This document shows, piece after piece, positions 12,044 through 23,299 of a stretch of 64,000 nucleotides of DNA. Under the pieces are notes generated by a model. The model ran no database searches. It saw nothing but the letters and a program-made list of their open reading frames with translations, and had not been told where the DNA came from. Location: the NCBI GenBank assembly GCA_023362775.1, contig JALMGJ010000013.1, forward strand, positions 27,878,274 to 27,942,273, read 5' to 3'. Origin of the DNA: Charina bottae (Eukaryota; Chordata; Lepidosauria; Squamata; Charinaidae). A program made the translations under genes and the position numbers. The first letter of the stretch is position 1; each line of letters begins with the position of its first letter.

Positions 12044-12659
12044 AAAGGAAAAAAAGTGGAAAAACAGAAAATGAAAAAAGATTTTTTAAGAAATTACAAG
12101 ATGACTTCCGACTTTCAACAACAAGAATATACAGCAATTTCCATAATTAATCCCTTACTCTAAATCTAACCAAGATCATATTATTTCTATAAATCATTCT
12201 ATAGACACATTATAAAAATCACCAAAGACAATTGCTCCCTCCCCTTATATATAAAGAAAAATAAACAAATATATAAACCTCTAAATCAACTTCTCCTCCC
12301 CCCAAAGGAACCCATTTATTTAAGTATTTCCTTCCTGCCACTATTCTATATATTTCTGGCCACTATAATAAAAATCAAATTGTAAAAACATTTAAATTAT
12401 CTACTTTTATACTTAGTAGTGCTATAACAATCTTAACCCTATTAAACCTAAAACCAAACACTTATATCTTATCAATCTCAAGAGATTAAACAAACTTTAA
12501 ATCATTAAAGGAAAATGATTTCCTTTCATACAAGCCTTAATATCAATCCAGATACATATTCTTAATTTCTTATCCTACATCAAAATATACAAGGAGATTT
12601 ACTTGTCTCCATATTACACATAAGGCATTTTTCATAAAAAATTAATCCAACTGCCCCCC
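12044..12659. other. AT-rich, G-poor island of unknown origin
   Basis: About 615 bp of strongly AT-rich sequence with very few G on the + strand, in a GC-rich neighbourhood. It starts at the SINE target duplication and ends at C-rich sequence followed by (TAAA)n at 12670-12690. No long open frame. It may be a retroelement untranslated region, but I do not recognise the family. Confidence 0.5.
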
Positions 12660-15010
12660 TTAAAAAAGTAAATAAATAAATAAATAAATAGGCCAGCCCG
12701 CTCCTCAGATCTGTCAGGAAGGACAGGGAGGCTCTGAGACCCTGGAGACCCCCAAGAAGAGACCCCCAAGAAGACCCCAGGAAGAGGAGCCTCCAGCAAT
12801 AGGCAGCGGACCTCAGTCGCGGCTCTCCTCTGAAGGAGCTGCTGGACTGCTGAACCCAGGCGGGCTGCCGTGTCTCGGAGCAAGGCCGTCCTGCTTGTGG
12901 AAGGGGCCTTGCTCGCTCGATGAAAGCGTGTCCTGTGTTAGTGTAAACCACGCTTCTGGGTGTTGATCTGAGTGCAGTGAAAGGGACACCTGAAGGCCTT
13001 TGGGGATAGTGTGGCACGACCCACGGAGTCACCCGCTTCCCCGGCAACTGACTCACTCCCTGCGTGAGCAGGGCAAGATGGGGCTGATCTGGTGGGGGGG
13101 GGGTTTCGGAAGCCCTCCCAGCTGCCTTGCCTGAAAGCAGCCTGAGGGGCCCTCAAGTCCTGATTCCCCCCCCCCCAGCCTTGGCACAACAACAGCAAAG
13201 TATAAAGAACTGCAGTAGCCCCGTGGAAAGAAATGCCACTGCACAGACCACGCTAGTGACTTCCTTCTCGCATCTCCATCGCATCCTCCGGAAGTGACTG
13301 AAGGTCTGCGCCTTCCAGGTGGCTGGGTTGCAACTGTCATCTCGTCCAGCCTCGGGGCCATCGAGGATGATGGGCGTTGGAACTTGGCAGGTTCGCTGCC
13401 CCCAGGGCACTGCTCCGAAGCTCAGGGCCCCAGAAGAGCGGGGCAGGGAAGGCTTTGGGCACGCGGGGAGTTTTGAAAAGCGCTTGTGGGCCCCTTCCCC
13501 AAAGGGCTAGGCACAGACACAGCCGGTCCGAAGCCCTTGCTGGCAGGACGGTGAACCGGCAGACCCCCAAGATATTCCCCCCCACCATCTTCCCTTGGCC
13601 CTACTCTTCTGGGTGGGCAACCTTCCACACAGGGCGAAGCCTAGCAGCTCCCCCTTGCCCCCCGCCAATCATTTTTATCTTCTAAGGAAAATAAGATTTT
13701 GCAGCAGGCGAGTGTTTCATTTCATCTCTTGGTTCTTCCTAAATGACTCTAAAATGGATTCACCCAAGTCGAGTGGGACAAGGCAAGAGAAGTGTCCATG
13801 GGGCCCCTGGAGCTGGCTGGCCCCTGGGTGGGTCGGGGCCCCTCTCCCTTGTCTTTCTCCCCCTTTGCCGGATCTTGGCCTCCCCGGAGCCTGATCTCAT
13901 TTTGCTAGAGGCTCCTTTTCCAGGCGGCAACCTTCCCTTCTTGCAAGTCTCCGAGGAGAAAAGTTATATTTAGAGATTTTTAGCAGCTCTTTTGGGTGTG
14001 TGATTTATTTATTTGCTGAAGGGAGGGGCGAGAAGGGTGTGTGTTTTGCCTTGAAGAAGCATGGCTTCTGCCCGGCATCCCTGAGCACAGGAGCGTCCTC
14101 ATTCCTTGATCCTTGGAAGTCGCAGCACACTGAGCAATCTGGCCACCGTAGTTTGTGAGCCAGGGTTAATGGCCCAGGGATGTTGCAGGAGCCCTGCCGG
14201 TTGGGTTGGGGTGAGCCAAATGAACTGTGTTTGGAAAACCACGGCTTCAGCCTGGGCTTGGGAACCAAGTCACTCCGCTGGCCGCAGCATGGTGTACAGG
14301 GGCTCTTGGTCTCCCTCTTGTGGGGATCCTGGGAAGTAGAAATAGGAACTCCATCATTGGGATAAGGGCAGATCGTTTGTGGGCACCCTGCTAAGACAGA
14401 GGAGGGACGTGGCTGGCTGACATCCAGGGCAATCTGGAGGGTTTCTGGCAGCCTCTGAAAAATAGAAGGGCCTAGCAGGAAATGGCATTTCCAAACACGT
14501 TCAGAAGTGTCAAGTCAACTTCTGCCACGGGCTGGCAAAGAGAACGTCTGGGCCGCCAGTTGCATTTGTAAGAGAGCTGAGTCGAAAATACCACCTGGGT
14601 TTTTGCCTGTATTCCTTGAGGATATTTGCAGTGCTTTGCCATCCTTGCAAATCCTTGAAGCGGGTAGCAAAGAGGAAGTACGGGGGGCGCGCAGCAAAGC
14701 CAAGATGGTGCCCGTGGTTGTGGGACAGAATCCCGCCCCTTTTTGTGTGTGCCACAAAGCTGGCATAACCGACCCTTTCGAAGAACGAGCTCCACGAGCG
14801 AAGGATCAGCACGGCTTGTGCAGACTGTGGCCTGGCCTGGCCTGCCTGCCTTCTTCAGGCTGCCAGTGAGCACGTGGGCGTGCTGAATGGTGGCCTCTCC
14901 CAATCTTCTCCACAAGGAGCGGGCTGCCTGGCATTTACTTTGAGTCTGTTTTGAGACCAGATTAAACTCATTTGGGGGTGGGGGGTGGAATGCACAGCTT
15001 TTTAACATGT
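12660..15010. other. Intergenic sequence without a recognised gene
   Basis: Begins with (TAAA)n at 12670-12690 and continues GC-rich with C/G runs near 13098 and 13168. A patch at 13340-13390 resembles the CAGGGATGGGGAACC hAT family in decayed form. No exon or protein family is recognised. Confidence 0.4.
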
Positions 15011-15019
15011 TTTTGTTTG

Positions 15020-15155
15020 TTTGATCTTTGCACTGTCTCTGGGCTGCTTTAATCTCTTTTAATGGATATATTTTTAACTTGTTCTGCTTCTTTCGTTATA
15101 AATTACCCAGAGAACCTGGAGGCGTAAAAATACTTGAGGTAGATAAATAATGTAA
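15020..15155 (+). mobile_element. Decayed LINE 3' end (CR1/L2-like)
   Basis: Low-GC segment with TTATAAATTACCCAGAGAAC and a terminal AGATAAATAATG, the pattern of squamate LINE 3' ends in degraded form. Confidence 0.4.
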
Positions 15156-16998
15156 TGTGAAAACAATGTGCGCCTGTTGGATCCGGGTGGGTACAAAGTT
15201 GATTACCTCCTGGGAGGGTTTGATCCTGCTGGCAGGACGTTGCTGGGCCCTCCCGGCGTGCAGCACATCTGGCCCCTGCCTGGGAGCTGTCCGGAGGTGC
15301 CGGGGCCCCTGGAGATCTCGGTGATGTCAGCAGCAGCCGGTCTGCTCCAAGGCTACAGGCAGATGCTGCAGCGAAAAGAGCTGCAGAAAAGGGGGGTGGG
15401 GGAGCACAGGGCTAGGAAAGGTGCACAGAAAGAGGCCGAGCCCAGAGAACCTGGGGGGGACCCCACAAGAAGCAGGAAGGGGGGTGGCACGTGGGCAGTG
15501 TGACCTCCCCTCTTGATTTGGGAATGGATCAGAAGCTGCCCGGGGGCTGAGCCTTCTGTTACGGAGTCCATGGCTACTATGTCAGCTGTCCTGGCCTGGG
15601 TCCTCCAGAAGCATTGGTTGAGAGCTCCCATCATCCACAGCCAGCAGGGCCACTGGGATTTGATCCCTGCTGCCATCACTTGACCTCCTTCGGCGGGCTC
15701 AGGTGTCCCTTGCTTGCAGCATTCCTTGGGGAGCCCCTCGGCCCTTGCAGAGGGGCGCTCCGTGGAGCGTTCCGCCCCCAGAGCGGCCGCAGGTGTCAGG
15801 CCGGCCCAGCCCAAGAACGACCAAGAACCAGCCCAGCCAAACTCCAGTTCTTTATTTGCTCACGCCATACAGAGAGAGTCTTGCCAGACCAAGGCAACTC
15901 TGCCTAACCTGAGGGGAAGTAACCTGGGAGAGCTCTAGGGCGGGGCTATTCTGAACCTCTTGGCTTTCCCACAACTGCCCCCTGGATTGTGTTGCCCCTT
16001 ATCTTTTCCCCCTTCTTGGAATGTGCTCCCTCCTTCCTGAGAACCAGGGGCACTGCCGAAATCCAGCACAGCGGTGAGCGAGAGGGCTCCTGCTCGGTTA
16101 CTTCTAAGCCATTCCGATGAGATGCGTGATCTTGGGGAGGGCGTGGGGCAAGAGAATTCCGGCAGCCTCCGCCACCTGTTTCTGTCTCCATCCCCTCCAT
16201 AAGGTGTGGAATGTTACAAATCTGCATCTTTACTGGCAGTTTAATGGCAACTGGGGGGGGAGGGATACAGGTGTGGCTAAAGCGGGGGGGGGGGGGGGAG
16301 ACATGCAGGTTGCCCTTCCCCGTCTCAGCAAGAGAGGGGGCTCCCTCGTCCTCCCTTTGCTCAGCTGAACCGGCCCCCAGCTCTGCCGCTGGTTCCTGGA
16401 GAGTCTGGATGAGGCTCTGGATTTCTCCTGAGCGCCTCCCGGGCCAGGCGACCAAAGAGGGAACGCTGCTGCGTGGGTGTGGGAGAAAGGCGGGCAGCCT
16501 CTATGCAGAAAGGGTGTCTAAATGCACGTGAAAGGGGGGGCTGAACAGGAGAGAGGCCGGGACTGGGGCGCGCTCGGATTTTTCCTTCTTGAGTGGCACT
16601 ATGAATGGCATCTCGCTCGCAAGCAATTCTGTCAAAATGAGAGGAAGCATCAGAGTTGGAGCCGAGATTGGTTCCCCCACCCCTTGGAGAAAATGAAGGC
16701 AGCCGAACGGCTGACCTCAGTAGCTCTTGCCACGCCCTCAAATCGAGCCGAATTTCGGCAGGGCACCGAGATGGCAAAGGAGAGGTGACTGCTTGGGATT
16801 CAAGCCACTGTATGTGGAGAAAAGGGCCGGGCATCTTTCTGGGCCAGCCGTGCTTGGAGATGCTTAGATTTCCTTCCCCATCTGAAAAGGGAAAGTCCAG
16901 TTCGGGTTCGCAGCTGAGCCAAACAGCCTCCAGCCCCAAGATTGGGGGTCGGCTGGCCGCAGAAGAGGTGATGAGGATGGCTCCCTTCTGCTTGGGCT
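15156..16998. other. Intergenic sequence without a recognised gene
   Basis: GC-rich, with a G15 run at 16284-16298. Many overlapping open frames on both strands, none with a recognisable domain. Confidence 0.4.
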
Positions 16999-17001
16999 GT
17001 G

Positions 17002-17227
17002 CAGTAAACCCTCGATTTCACGGACCCACCTGGGGACTTCAGATGCAACACACAAAATACGTCTGTACCCAGTATGTTTCTCCGTAGATGCAAAATCCTG
17101 TCTGCCACCTAACCTATGAGGACAATGCATAAAATGCCCATGTACAACTTCCCATTCAGATTTAACAGACATTTGGTTTTAACAGACACCCTTTCCCCAC
17201 TATTGGTCCGTTAAATCAAAAGGTTAC
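17002..17227. mobile_element. Tigger/pogo-like DNA transposon remnant
   Basis: The left end (GTAAACCCTCGATTTCACGG) and the right end read on the other strand (GTAACCTTTTGATTTAACGG) agree at about three quarters of positions. The interior has TTAACAGAC repeats, typical of non-autonomous pogo/Tigger elements. A clear TA duplication was not seen. Confidence 0.5.
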
Positions 17228-20200
17228 CATCATTCTTGGGATGCTGATTTTTGTTCTTTCCAGAATTGGGCAGTGAACTTGCCTGCTCCCTCCGGGATCT
17301 GAACCCTCCTTGGAGGCCAGTGTTTTTCCTCCTCCCAGCTCCCAACACAAGCAAATTAAGCCCATCCCTCCCCCCCCTCCCACCGCATCTGGGCAGCCTC
17401 CCTGCCTCTGCTTTGCCTGTCAGCCCCCACCATTCAAGCCCCCCTGACCTTTCTCCCTTCCAACACCGCCACACTGCCTCTCCCCCTTTCCAGTTGCTGA
17501 GCAGACTTAAACCTGGAAGCGATTTGCACCTCTCCCCCCTCCCCCGCCTTCCCTTTAAGAAGACAGAGATGGTTCGGAGACAAGGAGAGAGAAATTGTGT
17601 TCAATTGCAAGGCATGGGAATGATGCTGAGAGATGCCGTGGTTGAATGGAGAGGACGAGAGATGCTTGGAAGAGCTGCTGGCCAAGGACCCAACAATTGA
17701 AAAATAAAGTGGGGAAGAACGCGGGACCCCTCTGAAGAAGCTGCCGGATGAGGTTTCATTTGTGGAGCCATGAACGGGGGGGGGGGGGGGGGGGGCAAAG
17801 CCACGCAGGCGCTCCCCCACGCAGGTATCCATCTCAGGCTTCTCTGAATGGCTGACTTCCATCTCAGAAATAAGCCACGGTCTAGTCCATTAACTCCTAA
17901 GGGAGCACCCCAGGTGGGCTTTTGCTCTGTGGCTTAAACCCAGCCCTGAGGCCTGGGGGTATGTGGGCAGTTCGTGCGCTTTGCCCGCCTTCTTTCCCTC
18001 TTCCAGCTGGTCCTGCCTCTCGGACCGCCGGCCAGGGGTGGGCGAGGGCCCCCATGTCGAGGCTTTAAGTGCTTTTAGAACAGAATTGGGATTTCGTTAG
18101 AACAATTTGGTACCTTAAGGCTGCTGGTGGGTAATGGAGATGGAACTCAGCATGTCTGGCAGGCGGAAGGCAGCTGAATTTTTTCCTGGTCGCCTTCCCG
18201 ATTCCTTTCCTCGGTGTTCAGCTCGTGGGCTTTGCCCAGCCACCTGCCCAGCCACCTAAGCGTGACATCTTCACTTTAGTACAAGAAAGTCAGGATGGAG
18301 GTTTTAAAACCTGATTTCCGGGGTGGGGGTGGGGGGGTGTTGCAAAGCTGGGAGCACGTGCAATAATGGTTGCTGTTGTAGTGTAGCGACAACCTTTGGG
18401 GGGATTCTGGCCTTGGGAGGTTTTCACATAACCTGAAATTCTGTTGCCCCCTCTGATTGGTTCCGTTCCTGAGGTTCTGGTTTGTGGGGGAAAGAAAGAA
18501 GGCCTTAAGATGTCTGAACCGGCAGACAAGGTGCATGATTTCTCTCCGAGCCGAAATTGAAAATTGGGAGTCACTCTCTCACGCCAAACCATGGCTTGCT
18601 GCCTTTATGAGGCTGTCGTCAAGAAGACCGAGCAGAGGTCCTGGCGGCTGTTAAGAATAGTCCATCTAAATAAAGCTTGAAGTGCTAATTATTACCAGTT
18701 TGAAAGCTTGGAGGGTGCACCAGATCGCCTAGCCCCGTCTGGCACCCACTCGGCATTGTTCACGCCATTGGTGCTTATGACTCCTCCCTTCCTCCAGCAC
18801 CAGACCCATCTGGGAACCGGGGCTGTGGCAGCTGCCCGAGGTGCCAGTCTGAAAGATTCTGGGCCTGTTGCTCCTGTCAGCATCTTTGGCAGCCACAACA
18901 GGCTGGGCTTGAGCCCCCTGGAGCCCCCCTGCTTCCTGATTGGATGTTTTATTTTTGCTGGCCGATGGGCAAGAATCCACGCGGGTGGGCGGGCACGAGG
19001 TTGGCAAAGGCCTCTGCCCAGAATGAGCGGACTTTTCCTCATTTGCCCCGTCCTTTGCCACAGAGAGGCAGGCAGCCTCCTCTCAGCTTCCCCCCCAATC
19101 TGTCCTTCCAGCTTTCAGCCATTGATTGCTCATCTGCCTGAAATCATCTGGAACTTAAAACAAAATTTAACAAAAACCCTAAAGTTAGGGATAACGGTGA
19201 ATCCCTGAGTAAGGAATTTTCTGAAGCTGTCAAAGGTTTGCGAAGAGATGCTCTTCCAAAATCAAGCCTTTCCAGGGGCACCAGAAATGTGCAAATCTCC
19301 TTGCCCATTCCCTCCCCCGTCCCCCAATCCTTAACCACTAGAACACCGACCCATTTTCCCCCCTCCTGATTAGCAGCTCCCTCAATCAACTGTGGGGCCT
19401 CCTTTAGAGCGTTGTCATTCTCCCAGTTAATCAGCGCTCCCAAACCTTTTCTTGTTGGAGTTTTTATTCCCTTCGCTTATAGGAAGAAAAGAATGGAGCT
19501 GGCCGGCAACTCGTATGCCAGTCACCCGGTGGGCGCCCATCGGTCCTTCAAGACTGCAGTCAAAAGGCAGATCCTGCGTGGCGAGGGAGGGGGGACCGGC
19601 ACTCTGTTTCACGCGCAGGATGGATATTCGAGGAGGCTGAGGGTTGTCCCAGGACCCAGGACCCCTCTGCCTTCCCAGAAAATCAGCCTGTCCCTATGGA
19701 AGGAGTTTGGGGAGCCCCGTGGTGCTTGGCACAGTGCAGGGGCCCAGGCTCAGCCCTCCGAGTCTGGCGGGGCTGTTCCACCTGGGCGCCGAGTCTCCCC
19801 CAGGCTGGCTGGCCTGCTCGTTCCACAGCCGTGCTGCCCGTTCCCACCTGGGCATTTCAGACAGATTTGTCCAGCGAGTTACTCTTGGGTGCCGGAAAGG
19901 CTGGACCCGCGGGTGTCGGTGCCCGGTGCGGGTTCAGGGCCAGCTGGCTCCCTACTGGGGAAGGAGAAAGCTGTGCCGGGAAGGGCCCGACTCGGGCGGC
20001 TCCCCTCCCTGGCCCCGAAGCCCCTTGGAGACCAGCTGGCCGCCAACCCTCGGCGCTCCCGGGTGCCTAGAAAGGGTCCCCGGGACGTTGCGCTCTCACT
20101 AAGTAGCTTGTGGTGCCCACTTGCTTCCGTTCCCCCTGCTGCTTCCTTTGGGTTTTTGAAATGATTCTTGTTGTTTCTCCTGCTCGGCTTCTGCCCAGTA

Positions 20201-20925
20201 ATTGCTGTCACTCAGTCAACCCACTGCTGCTAACGAGGGGCTATTAACGGAGCGAAACTCTTAACAAGTTTCCTAGCAGGAGCCGAGCTTGGTCCCATTT
20301 CTTGGAAGCCTGCCTGGTTTGGGTTCCGGGGCTGGGGGGTCCTTGCAGTCAAGATAGCCCCCTCCCAGGTCTTTCTCTCACCCCCACCCCCAGAACCTCG
20401 TGCACCACCAGGCCTTTTCGATGTAGCTGCCCCCCTCTTTGGAATAGTCCCCTCCCTGCTGGGGTGCAAGCCTGGTTTTTCAGCAGGCCTTGTGGGGGGG
20501 ATGTGGGGGGCCGCTCCCATCTCTAATCTGGAGCCTAATGAATGCAGAGTCCTCTTTATCTTGGGTCCCGTATTGTTATCCCTGAGTTAGGCTTTGCGCA
20601 TATGTAAGCTGCTCGGAGTCAGTCTTGACTGCTGCGGCATAGAAGCCATGGAAATAAATCCAACAGGGATGAAAGTGTGGCCTCCAGAATCTTCCATCCA
20701 GCTCTTTGGGGGGGGGGCTGGGGGCTGGATCAGTTCCGTAATTCTCAGCCCCTGGCGGGCAGGCTGAGATGCAGCCCAGATCGTGCGGATAGTGTTTCCT
20801 GTGAATCGCAGAGTGCAAAGTTTTATTTATTTCTTTATTATTTAGGCAGTTCATCCAACTCTTCAAATCCTCATGGTTTTGGGGCCATTCCACCAACTTC
20901 ACTGAATAGAGGCATCCGCACAGAG
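17228..20925. other. Intergenic sequence without a recognised gene
   Basis: GC-rich, with a G20 run at 17776-17795. The 250-codon open frame at 19412-20164 is accompanied by others in all frames and shows no domain. An AT-rich patch lies at 20818-20845. Confidence 0.4.
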
Positions 20926-21045
20926 GGTCAAAAAAGTCAAAATGGCAGCTGCAACGGTGCAATCAAAGCTCCCCCCTCCTTCCATGCATTCTGGGGTTTT
21001 GATTGGGCATTTGTGGTTCTGGCTGCCACCCTGTTTTGTTTTGTT
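20926..21045. repeat. Dispersed repeat copy A (related to 59296-59400)
   Basis: The core AAGTCAAAATGGCAGCTGC at 20935 with its continuation to AAAGCTCC matches 59307-59348 at most positions over about 40 bp. Probably a fragment of an interspersed repeat of unknown class. Confidence 0.45.
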
Positions 21046-21126
21046 TTTTACCCGCCCCCCCCAAGGATGCCCCAGACACTGAACTTTCTGCCAGCTCAGC
21101 TTCTCATGTAAATAGTTCAAATGCAG

Positions 21127-21128
<2 letters not shown>

Positions 21129-21165
<37 letters not shown>

Positions 21166-21169
21166 ACAC
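21129..21169. repeat. (CA)n microsatellite
   Basis: About 20 CA units with one CT interruption, next to a hAT MITE and directly after CATGTAAATAGTTCAAATGC, the same sequence found inside the composite MITE at 1473-1736. Confidence 0.95.
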
Positions 21170-21190
21170 TGAAGAGCACTCTGTATGAAC

Positions 21191-21363
21191 CAGTGTTTCT
21201 CAACCTTAGTGACTTTAAGATGGGTAGACTTCAAGGCTGGTCCGATTGCAGTGGGGGTTATAATTAATTGATCACAGTCAGTTACAGATGGGTGGACTTC
21301 ACCTCCCAGAATTCCCCAGCCAGCATCCACCCATCTTAAAGTTGCTGAGGTTGAGAAACACCG
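21191..21363. mobile_element. hAT fold-back MITE, longer copy
   Basis: Starts CAGTGTTTCTCAACC and ends GGTTGAGAAACACCG, with two inverted arms and an extra central segment of about 60 bp. No clear 8-bp duplication is seen. Confidence 0.75.
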
Positions 21364-22262
21364 ACATATTAGAATCCAAGCGTTGCCTCGCTGGGCCGCA
21401 CAATTGAACTTTCTGCCTTTCCCCCCAATTATCCTCCAATTAGGAAGGTTGTGAAAAGACAGGGTGGCAAGCCCCTCTTCCATGCAAGACCCCCATGCGC
21501 ATACACCCCGTGCATTGTTTCCTCTGATATAAAGAGGAGATAGGGGGAACTAATGAGTAGGAAGAGATAGTCAACTTTCAGCATAATCAGGACTAGAATC
21601 TTGGCACTGAGATAAAGGCGGAAGCCGCCTCCCTCGCCATCCTCTCTCCACCCATCCACTCGTGGTCGAAACAAGAAACAACACCCCCCTCGGGAGTGAA
21701 AGACAGGCCAGTCCCACCTGCTGCTCGCCAGATTTCTGAGATCCTGTTCTGCATGTCGAGAGCTGACTCTTCGGCTCCAGAAGGTTCCAGACCATCCAAG
21801 GGGTGCCCCAACACACCCCTCGTGTGGCTCTCACCAGCCCACCCCAGCTGGTGGGGGGGGGAACCCCTGAAAGAGCTCTCCTTGATCCCCAAGGCGGCTC
21901 CCTGGAGAGCAGAGTCAGCCGCTGCAGCTGGACGTCCATAGAGCAATTCATGGTGAAGGCCAACAGACGGAGGACCCGGTTGGGCTCTGGAGCGGAGACG
22001 CAGAGGAGAGCAAGGCACGAGAAGAAAGGCTGCCTCTTTCTGGTGCTCAGCGCCCTGCCTGCTCTAGCCAAAAAATTCAGGAAGGAGGAAGAGAAATCCC
22101 TTACAGAAAAGGAAGCATCCTCTGTCATCTTCTTTCACATTACGTGAAATTATATCCAGATCTTTCTGACTGAGAATGCACGGGGTTTGCCAGCTGAATG
22201 GCCGTCTGGTCCAGAAGGAAGGCAGGATCAGCCAGAGCTACTTCCAGTTACACTAATCAGCC
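21364..22262. other. Intergenic sequence without a recognised gene
   Basis: Open frames on both strands (185 codons at 21571-22128 minus; 114 codons at 21803-22147 plus) have no recognisable family and overlap each other. Confidence 0.4.
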
Positions 22263-22345
22263 TACCTGGCAGGGTCCAGGCTGGGGAAGGGACGGTGTTG
22301 AAAATCTTCAACAGGTCCCTTCCCCAACCTGGACCCTGCCAGGTA
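22263..22345. other. Near-perfect 83-nt hairpin
   Basis: Positions 22263-22293 pair with 22315-22345 at 30 of 31 positions (C at 22281 opposes A at 22327). A further seven pairs (22296-22302 with 22307-22313) close an AATC tetraloop. It could be a small-RNA precursor, a fold-back transposon remnant or a recent inverted duplication; function is unknown. Confidence 0.85.
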
Positions 22346-22501
22346 TGAGGTGAGCTGAGAGGGGCCGTCTTGCATCTCTGTCGACCCAGAGGTGCCCCAG
22401 TCCCCTTGAAAGGCCGCCGCCTCCACACGCTCACCTGCACGGAGGACTGCGGCCAAACGAACCCCTCTTTTACAAACCCTGGCAAAAGTGCCCAGGATCT
22501 G

Positions 22502-23299
22502 TATATTTCAAACCCACCAACACTCTGAGACAGAGGCTTGTACACCCCACATATCAAACTCCAAAACACAAGGAAAGCAATGTAGTGTATGCAATCCAGT
22601 GCAGTGAGGAGTGCTCTGAGCTCTACATTGGAGAAACCAAACAACCTTTGTACAGGAGGATGGCCCAACACAGGAGGAGCAACACCACAGGACCAGAGTC
22701 AGCAGTTTACCTTCATCTAAAGCAGAGCTTTCCAAACTGTGTGTCGCAACACAAAAGTGTGTCGCCACACACAGCGTGGTGTGTCGCCACACCACCCGGA
22801 AGCGGCGGCGCGTGCGTGCACGGCGGCGGCGGCGGCACAGTATCAGTGTTTCCGCGTTTTAGCGGAGGCTGCCGCCGCCGCCGTGCACACACGCACTGCC
22901 GCACGCCCCCCCGCACCGCCACCGTGCACATGCGCGCCGCCGCACGCCCTCCCGCGCCGCCACCGTGCGCGCGCCCCCCCCCGCCGCTGCCACTGGTGTG
23001 TCGCCAGCGGCGGCACTTTGGAAAGCCCTGATCTAAAGGAAAAAGGACACTCATTTGAGGACATTAATGTTCACATTTTAGACAGGGAAGATAGGTGGTT
23101 TGAGAGAGGGGTCAAGGAGTCCATTTATGCCAACTTGGAAAATCCTTCCTTGAATAGAGGTGGGGGCCTCAGGCACAATCTTTCCCCTATTTTCCTTCCT
23201 GCTTTGTCTTCTGTGCCTAGGAAGATTAAGACCATTTCGCAATCTCAACAACAGCAAGGTAATCTTAACAATCCTCCTTTGGATGATAAAGGGACTTAG
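22502..23299 (+). pseudogene. Penelope-like element, GIY-YIG endonuclease 3' part, interrupted by a MITE
   Basis: The frame from 22502 encodes the C-terminal part of a Penelope-like retroelement. Visible are a YFKPTNTLRQ segment, then VVYAIQCSEEC and LYIGETKQPL (GIY-YIG type endonuclease), MAQHRR, and after the insertion KGHSFEDINVHIL, REDRWFERGVKESIY and SLNRGGGLRHNLSP. A 308-bp MITE (22723-23030) splits the frame after HLK. Skipping the MITE and one copy of its 8-bp target duplication leaves the frame open to the stop at 23297-23299, so no other disabling change is visible here. The reverse transcriptase part is absent, so this is a 5'-truncated copy and not a host gene. Confidence 0.85.
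22723..23030. mobile_element. GC-rich hAT MITE (Buster/SPIN-like) with perfect 8-bp duplication
   Basis: The ends are CAGAGCTTTCCAAACTG and, inverted, CAGGGCTTTCCAAAGTG. The flanks are ATCTAAAG at 22715-22722 and 23031-23038, identical and with a central TA. The interior is very rich in CGG/CCG repeats. The repeated GTGTGTCGC near the ends recalls the GTGGGTCGC of SPIN-type hAT elements. The clean duplication and CpG content suggest a fairly recent insertion. Confidence 0.85.

Noticed and set aside
19412..20164. 250-codon plus-strand open frame
   Set aside because: No domain, other frames are also open over the same stretch, and it runs through poorly conserved-looking GC-rich sequence.
22795..23000. 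CpG island or promoter
   Set aside because: The CpG density lies wholly inside a hAT MITE with an exact target duplication, so it is transposon sequence.
22585..23031. Host GIY-YIG nuclease gene
   Set aside because: The surrounding residues and 3' region are those of a Penelope-like retroelement, and no introns or host-gene domains are seen.
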